A stretch of 64,000 bases of DNA from Siphonodentalium dalli (Eukaryota; Mollusca; Scaphopoda; Gadilida; Siphonodentaliidae): NCBI GenBank assembly GCA_032622095.1, contig CP136062.1, positions 4,030,001-4,094,000 of the forward strand, read 5' to 3'. The notes below the pieces were generated by a model. The model worked only from the letters and a program-made list of their open reading frames with translations. It was not told where the DNA came from and searched no databases. Position numbers and translations under genes: made by a program. The first letter of the stretch is position 1. Each line of letters starts with the position of its first letter. Positions 45,303 to 56,475 of the stretch are shown here, piece after piece.

Positions 45303-45511
45303 TTAATAATATGTTTGTTTCCCCTCGCCCGACCGCCCCATTTTAAACCCGCCGACTGAGATTATTATTTGCGTCTCGTTGGTAAAAAATTATTTATATT
45401 CATGTTCAGGAAATCGGCATTCCTCCGGTCCATTTCCGGTGTTTTTTAATTCCGCGTTTTTGCTTTTCCGACGTTAAACTTCCGGGTGATGTTTGTTGAC
45501 ATTTCGCGATG

Positions 45512-45871
45512 GATTAGTCTGCTAAAAAGCAGAAAATATCTGCAAGTCTCTGTGTTAACATCGTTTTGAAAAATGGCGACAAAAATACGACATTAATTAA
45601 GAATAGGATCGGCGAATATGACACAGAACGCACGTGGTCCGATGTGTTGGAAAGTTTGCTAACCGGCAATGACGAGGTCACGGAGGTGAAGTTGAAAAAC
45701 AGCGTGGTAGCTGTCAGCGTTTCGCAAACCGGAACGGACACTGTCAATGTATTTTCGTGCGATTCGGGCGAAGCTGTTCGGGTGATAATGGACTTCGACC
45801 CAAAATTGAAATTTGTGAAATTTCTTGTCAGTGAACCAGGACATCAGAGTGCTATATTTTCAACTAAATAA
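45512..45871 (+). pseudogene. conserved unrecognised ORF (W block, unit 2)
   Basis: Second copy of the 33432-33791 frame: 101 codons from the ATG at 45566, with the same ATG-GAT-TAG upstream. Family unknown. Confidence 0.4.
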
Positions 45872-46382
45872 ATTAGTCGTGCTCGACTGTCGGACTCCAT
45901 TTGGATACATTTTAAGTGGTATGACTACCCACTAACAGACTTCCAGGAAAGGTTCTATAGAGTAATTGAAGACTCCAAATGTCGCAATGCTCACCAGTGA
46001 ACTAAATGTAGATAATAAGATAGTCCTTGAATTTGATGCATCACAGGTGCCTATAGAACCAATAATTAAGAAATGAATTTTCCTATCCATGACTTGTCTC
46101 ATATCAAATATTTCACACTGTTGACATTCGTGTGTGAAACCTTAAATTGTTAATTTAATTCATTCAAACTTAATAAAACATGAAGTACATGTTCTGACAT
46201 GATCTTTTAACAATCAAACCATATTCCAAAGGCCTAAATACTTTCCGATATAACTATTGTAGTTTTGGCAAAAACAATAAATAATATTTTACCTACCTAC
46301 CTACCCAAGTAAAAAATTTAGATTAGGGAGAGGGGAAACACAAAATCTTATAAGTGTGGCCTTGTAGAGAAAAAGCAGAAAC

Positions 46383-46553
46383 TCAAGATCAAGTTTTCCT
46401 CGATCCAAAGCTAAAACGAAAGCTGCCTCTGCATTAGAGCAAAAAGAAGAACTAGCTAAACACGAGCAGAGAGAGAGAGAGAAGAAAAACTGTAGAAAAA
46501 GAGCCCTGGAGCAGCTTTCAGTTAATGTGAAAAAAAGACAGATTTGTCAGTGA
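46383..46553 (+). pseudogene. short lysine/glutamate-rich ORF fragment
   Basis: An open stretch with no ATG near its start reads SSFPRSKAKTKAASALEQKE, then KHEQREREKKNCRKRALEQL, and stops at 46551-46553. It looks like a charged helical C-terminal tail, perhaps of one of the transposases. It occurs only once in the window. A GA-repeat (GAGAGAGAGAGAAG) lies inside. Confidence 0.35.
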
Positions 46554-46937
46554 AAATTTAAACTGTTAAGTGGTTAATGTAGATTTGTATATATGTGATT
46601 AATAATGAACAAATGGTGACTTGATGATGATCTGTATTCTTTACCTGGAGGACCTTACATTCAAAGACTAAAATAGTGTTGAAAGTGTGATAGACATTTC
46701 CCATTGGACAGAATATTGAGGAAACCAAAGCGATGAGTACATTTTCTTTAATTATGCATGCTTAATATACCCTACCAGTAGTGAGTCTGAAATATGGGTA
46801 CCAATAACAAAGTACTAAAACTACCTGTAATGTGATGCATGATGTGTTTAACATAATTTTTCATTGAATTTATATACAAAATGTTAGTAATTCTCCAACT
46901 ATAATTTTGGCTTAAGAATAGCCCAGATTCGCTCTAA
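46554..46937. other. no gene seen
   Basis: AT-rich filler present only in this unit, between the W-derived part and the recombinase core. Confidence 0.4.
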
Positions 46938-47521
46938 GGGTAAAATGTTTTATGCACTTCCATGTCGTGACCCATGAACTCTGCCATAGTTTCCAAATCC
47001 TGCTTGCTGAGGTTCAATATCTGTGACACGGTCGCTACATGTTTCCTTAACTTTGTGCTGGTTATCGAACCAGGAAATTTTAAATCTGCTTCTTTAGAAA
47101 ACCTCCTCATAACGTCAGCACTTCTGATGCAATTTCGTGAATCGAAATTTGATCTAGCGAAAACATAAGGATTTTCATCATGAACTCCTGCTTCCGTTCG
47201 GAATATTAGCAACAAATCGATGCTCTGCTCACACCGCTTTGTAATTAGCATAGGAACAGTACGCCCCTTTTTCCCTCGTATTTCAACTCTGGAAAACATC
47301 GCACATAATGCCTTTTCCAATGGACTGAACGAGTCTTCTATCTCCTTCAAGGTTGAAGACTTAACTGTTTTGTTTTTGTATTGGTCAACTGTTATTCTTT
47401 CGGTCTCCCCTCCTCTCCGCCTGTTGAATAGCACAATTTCTGCCAATGTTATCTGACTCAATGTTTCCCAATGTGATTTGGAAAATGCTTCGTTAAGGGT
47501 ACTTTTGTTCAAGTCACTCAT
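46938..47521 (-). pseudogene. tyrosine recombinase core domain (most complete copy)
   Basis: An open frame of 195 codons. It contains the box-I arginine motif LFNRRRGGE (residues 31-39), a KGRTVPMLITKRCEQS strand region, the box-II-like segment TSTKLRKHVATVSQ (R159, H161), GH at 184-185 and the candidate nucleophile Y194 in HKTFY. This arrangement is that of a tyrosine-recombinase catalytic domain, which cuts and rejoins DNA through a phosphotyrosine link. The frame is cut right after the tyrosine at 46937. Upstream, in the same frame, lie a TAG (47525-47527) and a TGA (47744-47746). The related element class is probably Crypton-like; the exact family is inferred. Confidence 0.75.
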
Positions 47522-47877
47522 TTTCTATAAGTACGCTTGGAATTTCATGTCGTCTGTTATAGGGAGAACCTGCCCTTTGTTTAGTCTGTTTGATACCACT
47601 GTTTGCAATGCTGGACTTGACACTTCATCTTCCCATTCATTTTGTATAACTTCCAGGAAGCCTTCAGCGTCCTTAGCTCCATCAGGATTGCTTGACATAA
47701 GAGAGTCTGTCCTCTTGACTCGTGCACCTTTCTTGAGCTGATGTCAAAGTTTCAAAGCAAGCGAAGGATTATTGTATCTGTTCGTGTTCGGATTGTACTT
47801 GCACAAGATCCTTGTCGCTTGAACAATAACAGGGTATTTACTTGGAACTAGGATATCATTTATGGTTAATTCCACAT
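47522..47877 (-). pseudogene. recombinase middle region (V block, unit 2)
   Basis: Directly upstream of the core frame on the minus strand and in phase with it: NVELTINDILVPSKYPVIVQ through MKFQAYL. It carries the TAG and TGA described for the core. The same two stops appear in unit 1 at equivalent places. Unit 1 has one extra codon (ATC) before MKFQAYL. Confidence 0.68.
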
Positions 47878-47879
47878 TA

Positions 47880-49559
47880 AGGTTCCACTCACGTCAATTT
47901 TCAGTTTTTGTGTGGCCATTCTTAAATTGGTGTTAGTTAAATTGTCACATTGTCAGCTTTCTGAGACTGATTTTGATTTTTTTAACGCCACTTAGTTTTC
48001 GTTTTATGATTTCTCAAAGGGTTTGAATATTGAATTATGTTTTTGGGGCGTATTGGGTGTAATTTTTTTGTAATATTATTCTGAACCATAACTGGTGTAA
48101 ATGATAATGAAAAACACTGTAAGATGCATGTCATATGGTCAATTTGATTAACTCAATCATTTCTATAGGCATTCTCATGCGAATTGATTATTTTTTTAAT
48201 TTATATAGTAATATTTTTTCGTGTAACCTGTCACGAAATTGGTATATATATGTTTTTACTTGAAGAGATGTGAAATGTTTTATTGAGACCATGTCATATT
48301 TTTATCTTCTAGACAGGGGTAGAAACAAGAAGCAAAATATACTTGGTCCTTCCTTACAAAGAAAGTTCAGATAAAGAGACTCAAAATCTGTAACCTCTGT
48401 CACAAAAATAGTGAAAATGGCCAGATTCCATGTACAAAACAGTGAAAAGTGCTTGTCATAAAATGGTGGATACTAATACATACATGTACCACCAACTCAT
48501 CCACCCCCCCCCCCCCCACATTACATTCCAGATATCACTCGGCATGGCAAGTGAAATGGATTACACAGCTTATATAGTTAATTAGTAAATATATGACTCA
48601 AAGAACATTTGGAAAAACAAGCTTCAACATTTGAGAATTTCCTGACACTATCAAGCATTAAACAGCAAAGTTGCCACCAGACCTCATACCAGCATGATAT
48701 ATCATCCCAGATGTGATGGAATACTAGTAAACCACCATGGTTGCATGTATGAGTTTGATGGAATTCTTATATCCAAGGATGCATGTACATTAAGTTGACA
48801 TCGGTACGATGCATTCAATCTGAATACTTGGGCTCAATGGGTCGGATTAAGAGATTCCTGAATTTTCACAGATCTATACTTGAGTAAAGACCCCCCTCCC
48901 ATCATACAGTGACATCCAGCATATCAGTTTGATGGAAAGTACCCTGTCTTGATCAACAGTCGAGGGCTGTGAAGGGTTGAAGTGGAGTAAAAAAATTTAC
49001 ATGAACCTACCAAATATGTATTATGTGTTCTTTTTTAATTGAAGTTGAGGAAATTAAATTGATTGTGTTCTTTTTTAATTGAAGTTGAGGAAATTAAATT
49101 GATTCTGTTTGTTGAAAATACCTCTTCCTGTGATTTGTGGGAACATAACCGGTCACGAAATTACATGTGACCTCTGTCACGGAAAGATCACACATTAAAT
49201 CAATTATGTGGAGTACTACATCCTTAAATTCTTATAGGTATACATATCTAACAATATTCTATATCATTTTGCTATTTGAGATTTAGTGAAGGTTCAATGA
49301 TGAGATAGAATTTACAGGCAACATTCAGAGATTTCAAAAAGGTGTCTTTTTTCGTAACCTCTGTCACGGTTTACTTTCAAGATCTAATGCTTGAAAAAAT
49401 CAAAGTTTTCTTAAAATTGTATTCTTTTATACAAAAATATCGATATTTTGTTTATAAAAAACAATAAAAACCACTGTCTTATTATTCTATGATGGAAACT
49501 TCTTGGTGAAAGTTGTCAATTCAAATTGTGTGTAACCTCTGTCACGATGGAATTAACCT
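47880..49559. mobile_element. 1.7-kb TA-flanked non-coding element (unit 2)
   Basis: Second copy of the 36285-37987 insert, with the same ends (AGGTTCCACTCACG; AGGTTAATTCCATCG) next to TA at 47878-47879 and 49560-49561. The GTAACCTCTGTCACG motifs are kept. It lacks ~68 bp found in unit 1 (near 48415). It has a 40-bp tandem duplication (TGTGTTCTTTTTTAATTGAA... at 49024-49063 and 49064-49103) that unit 1 lacks. Confidence 0.68.
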
Positions 49560-49760
49560 TATACATTGTATATCTGGATCAACAATTCGCGTTTGAATGA
49601 GTAGCCTTGCCATTTCTCTCATCTTCTGACTTATATAGCTGTACAGATGGGGAAGATCTGAAATAATTTTATGATGTAACGATCATTTCGAGCGGCGATC
49701 GTGATTTCGTCGGACGCCATTCTCGTAAAAAACTTGATTCCTCAGACCATCGCTCGCAGT
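49560..49760 (-). pseudogene. recombinase segment upstream of the insert (unit 2)
   Basis: The minus strand reads MASDEITIAARNDRYIIKLF, then in another frame YISQKMREMARLLIQTRIVD. These continue the N-terminal zinc-finger part toward the core. Frame changes between the pieces imply decay or short introns. Confidence 0.5.
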
Positions 49761-49839
49761 TGTTGATGATGGCAGAAGTCTTGCTCCTGACTGACTGTAC
49801 CCTTCTGTATGGAACCTCTCCTTTTCTCAGTGGACATTG

Positions 49840-50205
49840 TTATCTGTGGCGCCACAAACCATCCTTCAAGAAAAACGCTAAGCAACTTTCACATGGCAAA
49901 TAGTCTGATGGTGAAACATCTCCACTCATCTTCCGTGACCACACAACAAGCATTCCTTTGCCACTTTTCAACACATCCATGTTATGTTGCAAATCACCGG
50001 AATTCCGAAGTCTCAGGAGTTCATTTTTCTTTTCAGTCTAATTTTTCTCGAGATGCAGAATTGCTTTGATTTCCTTTTCACCACTATGGGGCCCAAAAAA
50101 ATGTTTTGTCAAATTCGTAAATCCATACTGACAAAAAAGGCAGAAGTGAATTTTACCCCAGCGTCTTTTTCCTCCGTCATTATTGCATGGCTGTACCGTG
50201 ATCAT
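49840..50205 (-). pseudogene. recombinase zinc-finger N-terminus (unit 3)
   Basis: Copy of 26284-26649. One substitution (TCG to TAG at plus ~50039) adds a nonsense codon in NSTEKK, beyond the shared TAA at the WRHR position. The copy is therefore more damaged than that of unit 1. Confidence 0.58.
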
Positions 50206-51402
50206 GTTCTGAGAAATTTCGGGGTTAACAGTGTGGTCTAGTCCTCGTTGTAAACTAGAACCCTGTGCCAGATGTGCCTCATTTCTGGGAGAGTTTGCAG
50301 CAGGAAAGGATTCTGAAATAGGCGCAAAAACTTGACATGTCCGATATATTTACGGAAAAAATCTGAAGAGGATGTTAACCATTCTAACATCATACTATTC
50401 AGATGGAGAGGTTCGAGTTGAGCATCTCTGCTCAGTGGAAGTTATTAAGGTGGATGCTTTTTCTATTTACAATGCTGTGTGTGATATCTTTGACAACCAG
50501 CATATACCTTGGAAGAATTGTGTTTCGATTCTCCTTGACTCGTGCAATGTAATGCAATGCTTAAGCGCAAATAAATAATAAATTTGAAAAGGGGCTCCCA
50601 TATGTAAATGTATGCGCATATAAGTGTACAGTATACACTTAAGTGGATGATTAAATGAATAATCTTCAACTATTATGGCCGATTAGTCAACCTTCAAATC
50701 TCATAAAAAAAAATTACAGGGTAATAGGTCCCGTTGGTGGGTGTTTCGCAGGCCCCGAAACAGATTTTTCCAACATTTTCAGACATTTTGCTAAGTTTTT
50801 TTCCAAAACAACTTTTGAGACAAATTAGAGCTATTAACTCAAGTAAAAGCGTGAGAAACCCAAAGAAAGGCACATGTAAGCCTCATACAAGGAAGGGTGG
50901 CTCCCTGTATTTAGTTTATGTTGACAAATTTTCCCCTAACTTGCTGAAATCATGGGGTTGGTGTAGTTTCACAGGCGGAAAAAAATTGCAATCACAAAAA
51001 ATTCCATTCATATTTTAAAACACAGTTTCTAGGATATAGTTGAAGTTAATTGATAACAAATGAGGCCAAATTAAGAGATTTAGCTTGCAACACGCTGAGA
51101 CGCTAATTTCCAGTAACTCTATAATGTCCGCAATATCAGAAATCGTCTCAGGACAGACGAGTTACATATTAATTAGAAAGTCCTAGGACTGTGGCGACTG
51201 GGGTCTGTGGCCTTGTGTTCAACTTCGACATTAATTTCATTGATGAACTAACTTACAAATCATAATAATCATTTGATTATGTTGACAACAATGGCATCAA
51301 GGTCAATCGCGTGGACAAAGTCGGCCAGCATCCTAAAATCCTCCCACAATAAAACATAAACTCGATATTCCCGTCCTGAGGCTGAATAAGAATTAGGGCA
51401 TC
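50206..51402. other. spacer of the X block (unit 3)
   Basis: Matches 26650-28243 without the 399-bp segment containing the G run. No gene seen. Confidence 0.5.
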
Positions 51403-51700
51403 TCAATTCTCTTTCAAATTCAATTTGTTTACGGACGCAGTAACCCACACATTCCTTGGAACAATCATAGCACGTAGATAAAATAAATCCAACCGCCTCG
51501 CGTGACGGCATATTGGAAAATTAATTTTCTTCCTTTGGTTCATGATCAGGTTGTGAATAGTGTTTTTAATTTTCATCCAATTGAATCTTTTCAATTGTTT
51601 GTTTGTAGCTATAGCACTCTCACATTCGGATTTCTTCAATTCTCTGCACATAGTGATGTTGGCTTTGAATATTGTTTTTAACAACTCCGTCTCCTGTTTG
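51403..51700 (-). pseudogene. recombinase SANT-like C-terminus (unit 3)
   Basis: An open frame of 93 codons including LLKTIFKANITMCRELKKSE, CESAIATNKQLKRFNWMKIK and NTIHNLIMNQRKKINFP. Here the CESAI-ATNKQ join is direct, which is probably the ancestral form, because unit 1 and the displaced copy carry insertions at this point. Confidence 0.55.
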
Positions 51701-51976
51701 GTTAGTCAAAAAGTTCGGACATGACCCATTTTCTACAGGCCATAAATAGTCATTGGGAGCAACTCGCATACCAAATTTTTTGAATCCGTTCACAAATGTC
51801 AAAGTTGTAAGGCATTCTTTAGGTCCGCCCGCACGGCAACCGTCCCTCATCAAACCAAAACACAAATCAGTTGAATGTGCTATTAAATGTCCTCATAGTG
51901 GTGAACATCCATACAAAAAAATTATTCAAATTGGTTCATAAAAACAATATGTGATATAGTTGGAGTCAGAGCTACT

Positions 51977-52435
51977 ATGCCCGAGAGGTTTATAAAACAT
52001 CGCTGGCTGTCTGTTTATGATAGATCAGTGGACACAGAGAGGTTATTCCCTGCCTTGCAAATTTTCTATTACGGATTTATCCATCAAAGTTTAAGAGCCG
52101 ACTACAAAGATGTGATAGATGAAATATATAAGACCTTGAACATCAGCAACGAGTCAAGAGCAGAAATAGAGAAAATGCATACAACACTGAGGAAAAAGAA
52201 CATGACGAAAGAGGGAACTGACAGAAAAAAGAGAGTTGTCGAGGTACTTTTCTTCACACAGGACAAGACTCAGCTTCAACTGGCTTTCTGTGCAAGTGTC
52301 CTGAGTATACCGGTATTGAAAGCATATGTCTGTTTATTTCAAACAAAGGACACATTGGTTCACCAATTGCATGATAAACAGCTGGACACCTTCAAGCAAT
52401 TTCTTTCCTGTTTTATAAAGAAACAAACATGCTGA
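51977..52435 (+). pseudogene. hAT-like transposase fragment (Y block, unit 3, fullest copy)
   Basis: An open frame of 152 codons: MPERFIKHRWLSVYDRSVDT..., RKKRVVEVLFFTQDKTQLQL, LKAYVCLFQTKDTLVHQLHD and FLSCFIKKQTC-stop. Unlike units 1 and 2, it keeps the FFTQDKTQLQL segment in frame. The W-block copies show that the protein should continue PEVISEK after FIK, so the gene is broken here. It has the HRW motif of hAT-type proteins. Confidence 0.62.
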
Positions 52436-52572
52436 GGTAAATCCTTCAGTCTGATTATAAGTATTACCTCATCATGTTGGTGTCATAAAATGTATGCCAC
52501 TTTTGAAAATTATGATGCCAAAAGTTCATCGTAGGCTCATAATGCTGTAAGGTTCAAAGTCAATTTTAAGTA

Positions 52573-52810
52573 CCGTAAAGCGGGGTTACTTTGGCCCGCA
52601 GGGGTAACTTTGGCCCAAAAACAAAAAAGTGTTCTCAAACCGTGATACAATTAACAGTATACTCCCATTCTAAGAGTATACATCTTATTAACTTTATTCC
52701 AGTATTTTATTTACCAAGAAAAATGTTTTCTGAAGAAATTTGAGACAAAATGGATTCCAGGTAAGCTAAAATACTAGATGTAAACAAGTATTTCATAAGC
52801 GCTAAAAATA
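52573..52810 (+). mobile_element. truncated transposon T3, left end only
   Basis: Begins CCGTAAAGCGGGGTTACTTT after TA (52571-52572) and matches T1/T2 for 238 bp, to GCGCTAAAAATA. It then runs into unrelated sequence. This is the right edge of the tandem array. Confidence 0.82.
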
Positions 52811-53590
52811 TTACATAAACATTATTTTATGCTGTACCGAGTACGCATAACATTTAATCCCCACGTTGAGTAGTTGACACTTAATACTGAAGAGTGCATT
52901 GCATCACTATATATTAGCCCAAAGCGTTTTTATTCATGCTTCGCGTCAATTAGGCGACAACTAAATTAACGAGGCCATTATCCTAAAACAACAGTAAGCC
53001 GAGTCTCAGTTTTATATTTCTATAAATGATAGGATATTTTGTGTCTTTCCTCACACCTTAAAACTATTCAAACGACATCGTTACTCTCAACCACCCACAG
53101 TTAGTCCAAACATCATTCAAGTCAAAATAATAAGTTTTATAATCCATGTTCCCACACACTCCTAATGAAAATGAACCAATGTTATCTCCCCTGCTTGGGA
53201 ATTCCCCCAAATCACATTGGGAATACCGGAAGCATTGGTGGAATGTTCGTTCATTTTTACGTCTGTGATAAATTCTATTTTTTTTTAAATGCTTCCTCTG
53301 CTCTAAATAACTCTAAATCCAGGTCAATCTGTCATTTTGATGTTCCCTTACAAGTCACTGGAATAGGTGCGACGTATACAACAGAAAGAGCCAAAAGGCA
53401 ACCTTTTAAGCTTCAAAATTCAATGCGACTTATCCAACGATGCGATTTATCCACCGGCCGGTACGGTAAACATTTCTTTGTTTATGTATACATTTAAATA
53501 CATTTCTATGTACATAATTATCCAATGAAAAATTAACAATCTATATGAATATATATATATACTTTATGTAATTCATCTTCCATACTGCTC
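52811..53590. other. no gene seen
   Basis: AT-rich, with one 110-codon frame (53165-53497) that has no recognisable domain or splice context. Nothing else noticed. Confidence 0.45.
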
Positions 53591-53970
53591 CTAGAGAGTG
53601 TTTATGTTAACAAAGAATCTGAATATGCTGTTACTTTAGCTGCTATAAAGGAGGATGCAGGGTTGATAGAGGGACACGGGCTCTGCTCAGCAGGAAACCT
53701 ATGTTTCTGTTGTCACGGGATGCAATTGTGCCCATGCCTGAGCTTCTATATGTTATTCCGGTCATCGCTGATATGATAGAGACCATTCTCAACCAACCAG
53801 GGACAATCGATCCGGATCCTTCTCTGCTCATTGGGTTAGCTTTTTATGCCGTGAACTTGTGGGTCTTGGTCCAGAAGAAGTATGAAACAGATTCTGCAGT
53901 CTCTGATATCATAGACCCTGAGAAAACTGTTAATGAATTTGGTAGAGTTGTTCAGATATCACCAAGCCAT
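53590..53970 (+). CDS. possible exon, unrecognised
   Basis: A frame open from about 53650 reads SRKPMFLLSRDAIVPMPELL, then IADMIETILNQPGTIDPDPS, and continues to 54111. A second frame over 53590-53790 (AVTLAAIKEDAGLIEGHGL) is also protein-like, so the true frame is unclear. Composition is less AT-rich than the flanks. It could be an exon of the same gene as the frame ending at 54475. No domain is recognised and the borders are guesses. Confidence 0.3.
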
Positions 53971-54143
53971 ATTCCCCCATTCAAACTATTTCTTATTTAC
54001 TTTACTTCATATTCATTTCTTCTCAAATCTGTTCATTACTTTCAATCAATCATGCCTCAATTGTTCTTTATCTTTATCATCTTAACTAGGGCTTGCCACG
54101 TTAATTGCTAATTCTCCAATTAAGCTTCATATAACTTCCACAG

Positions 54144-54475
54144 GCGGAGACAGGGACGCCGACAACACCAGTGACGTGCCTGCCGCCAGCTTCGCAGTGG
54201 AGCTGGATTCACCACCTTGCCAGTTTCCACCAGGGGCGGATTTCACCGCCCCTGCGACGCCGTTGTATATCGAGAGGCCGGCGTCGCCCACGGATGCTGT
54301 GATAAAAGCTCAAGAAGAAAAGGACACATTTTGGGAAGATCAAAGAAAGAGGAAAGAAGAGCACAAACGTAGAGAACAACAACTACTCCAACTAATGCAG
54401 CAAGCTAGACAAACAACATCACCTCCATCTTCTAGCGAGAAACCAAAATCAAAAAGAAGGAAAAAGAATAAATAA
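54144..54475 (+). CDS. probable terminal exon, charged coiled-coil C-terminus
   Basis: Starts after an acceptor-like AACTTCCACAG at 54133-54143 and stays open to the TAA at 54473-54475. The start is acidic/polar (GGDRDADNTSDVPAASFAVE), then comes a proline-rich part (PPGADFTAPATPLYIERPAS), then a strongly charged helix (DTFWEDQRKRKEEHKRREQQ), and it ends in a basic KSKRRKKNK. AATAAA overlaps the stop (54467-54476). GC content is higher than the surroundings in the first half. The layout resembles the C-terminal end of MADF/Myb-like regulatory or transposon-derived proteins, but no DNA-binding domain is visible here. Upstream exons are uncertain. Confidence 0.5.
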
Positions 54476-56085
54476 AAAAATAAAAATATATATTTTCTTT
54501 CATGTATTTCTCAATTAAAGGCAAAAATACATGAGGGGTTAAGAGGAGGACCAATCGGTCCTTCTGAAGATCCCGGGGTTAGCCCCCCCCCCCACAAAAT
54601 CAAAATTACGCGTAAGTTAAGTAATTCATCTTTAGACTTCACTCTTCACGGCACCCGGTTCTTATTCCCTCTTTACAGCACCCGGATTATATATTGCATT
54701 TCAACGGCACCCGATAGACTGTTCAATACTTGTGTACCTAATATATGCTTGGAATTCAACAATAAATACTGTTATTACTATATGTCTGGAGTCCATTGAT
54801 CATCTTCATATCAAACCTACCAGAGCTAATTGACCCTGTGATATCAAATTCTAGTCCGTGTTACAGAAAATCAATGAAGACTGCAATCAGACAGCAAAAA
54901 TTGTTGATAAACTCGTTCAGAATTCGTTTCGTACCCGGGACGAATCGACGAGATCCCTATTTCACTACACTTCTATTAATATATAGACGTGTTATGTCCA
55001 TGAAATGCGAATGTTTGTTTCGATCCACTGTATTGAAACATTGATTATGCAATAGAAGGGGTATATAAGGGAACAGTCGCCACGGGCCTATATAAAACTT
55101 CTAAAGTGAAAGGCAGTCACGATAAATTTGACCGTGTTCCTCACAACTTCTTTCATATAGCGCGCATGTAAACTCATGCGGTCGCGGATTTAGATATGTA
55201 CGGTACCAAAAAAAGATGGGAAATAATAGGCGCACGGGTATATAGGCCTACTTGTATATGACATTAATTAGTCTGACATCGTAACAGTAGGCATATATAT
55301 GTCTGGACACCAGCTGGCGACCGGCGAAGACCATTCCGCGTCAACACAAATTGTTACTCGACAGGGTTTACAATGCAACAGCCCACTCGAGACACAGGCC
55401 TGGGAGAGTCTGATCGATGTGTCCAATGCGGGGAGCTTGGGGTGAAATAAAGTCGTCCTGAGAGACTGCTACAAGACAGTTACTCCAATATGCTCTGCGT
55501 GTACATCATCTGGTCTAACCCCAGTGGTAGCCAGGCCCTGTGGAAAATATGCCTGAATAAAATGTGTAACAACAACCTTAAGTGTTTTAATTTCTTCTCA
55601 AATCCAATTTGGCATCAACACATGCCATGGGAGCCATGCAAAAATTACTGATGAAAACTCAAATTTAACAAATGAGTAATGTTGCTCGATCATGAATCGC
55701 AGACAAATATTATCCCAAAAAGTTGCCAAGCCAAAATAGGTTAAACAAGAGGTACGCTGTCGCGTGGCATTTGCCCCCGACCGTAGCAATTCGGATAAAG
55801 CAAGGACGAAACTGCGGATATCTGAGGAGGTCTATATGACCATTCCAAAAGAAGTTCGTACAGAAATGTTGACTAAAAACCCCAAAACAAGCGATCCGGA
55901 AACCCAAAAAACAAGCGAAAATTCAAATTCAAAGGGCCATAACTGTGGCAAAAATCATCAGATCATACCCAAATTCGCACTTGACATGTATTTTCATATA
56001 ACTGATCCACAAAAATACGGGATTTGCAATCGTACCACCAAAGCTCACGCTATCATCTGGAAACCCAAAAAACAAGAGAAAAATT
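54476..56085. other. no gene seen
   Basis: Contains the near-palindrome AGGACCAATCGGTCCTT at 54548-54564 and a C run near 54582. From about 55590 the sequence takes on the 'GGGCCATAACTGTGG' repeat character. Frames are short and unconvincing. Confidence 0.45.
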
Positions 56086-56475
56086 GAATTTTCTAAGTAA
56101 AAAAAGGGCCATAACTCTGGTGAAAATGGGTGGACGAAACCAGCGCTATGCATGTAGCTGTTCCCCCATGCTGCTCTATCACCATACCAAATATCAGCTA
56201 AATCTGCCCAGCGGTTGCTGAACAATAATGTAAAATGTTTGTACGGACGGACAAAATTGAATTTTCTAAGAAAAAAAAAGGGCCATAACTCTGGTAAAAA
56301 TGGGTGGACGAAACCCGCGCTACGCACGTAGCTGTTCCCCCATGCAGCTCTATCACCACACCAAATATCAGCTAAATCTGCAAAGCGGTTGCCTAACAAT
56401 AATGCAAAATGTTTGTACGGACGTACGGAGACGTCGACTATATACCCGCCGACTTCAAGTCGGGGGCATAATAAA
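56086..56475 (+). repeat. 174-bp tandem repeat ending in a hairpin
   Basis: Two copies of a unit containing AAAATTGAATTTTCTAAG, GGGCCATAACTCTGG (56106 and 56280, 174 bp apart), GGGTGGACGAAACC and TACGGACG. The array ends in CCGCCGACTTCAAGTCGGGGGC (56448-56469), a short hairpin after GTACGGACGTACGGAGACGT. GGGCCATAACTCTGG-type repeats are widespread in marine invertebrate genomes. The long minus-strand frame over it (192 codons) follows the repeat period and is not a gene. Confidence 0.75.

Larger units (their letters stand above)
26108..52810. mobile_element. tandem array of a ~12-kb composite element (about 2.3 units)
   Basis: Blocks recur in the same order, called X, Y, T, W and V here. Unit 1: X 26108-28570, Y 28570-29373, T 29374-31753, W 31754-34304, a 34305-35756 rearrangement, V 35757-38120. 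Unit 2: X with its inside deleted (38118-38207), Y 38207-39086, T 39087-43839, W 43840-46382, V 47355-49667. Unit 3: X 49668-51711, Y 51711-52572, T cut at 52810. Copies look nearly identical by eye. The backbone is a minus-strand tyrosine-recombinase gene, with hAT-like and pogo-like sequence nested in it. Head-to-tail order could come from unequal exchange, from integration of circular multimers, or from assembly error. Confidence 0.8.
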
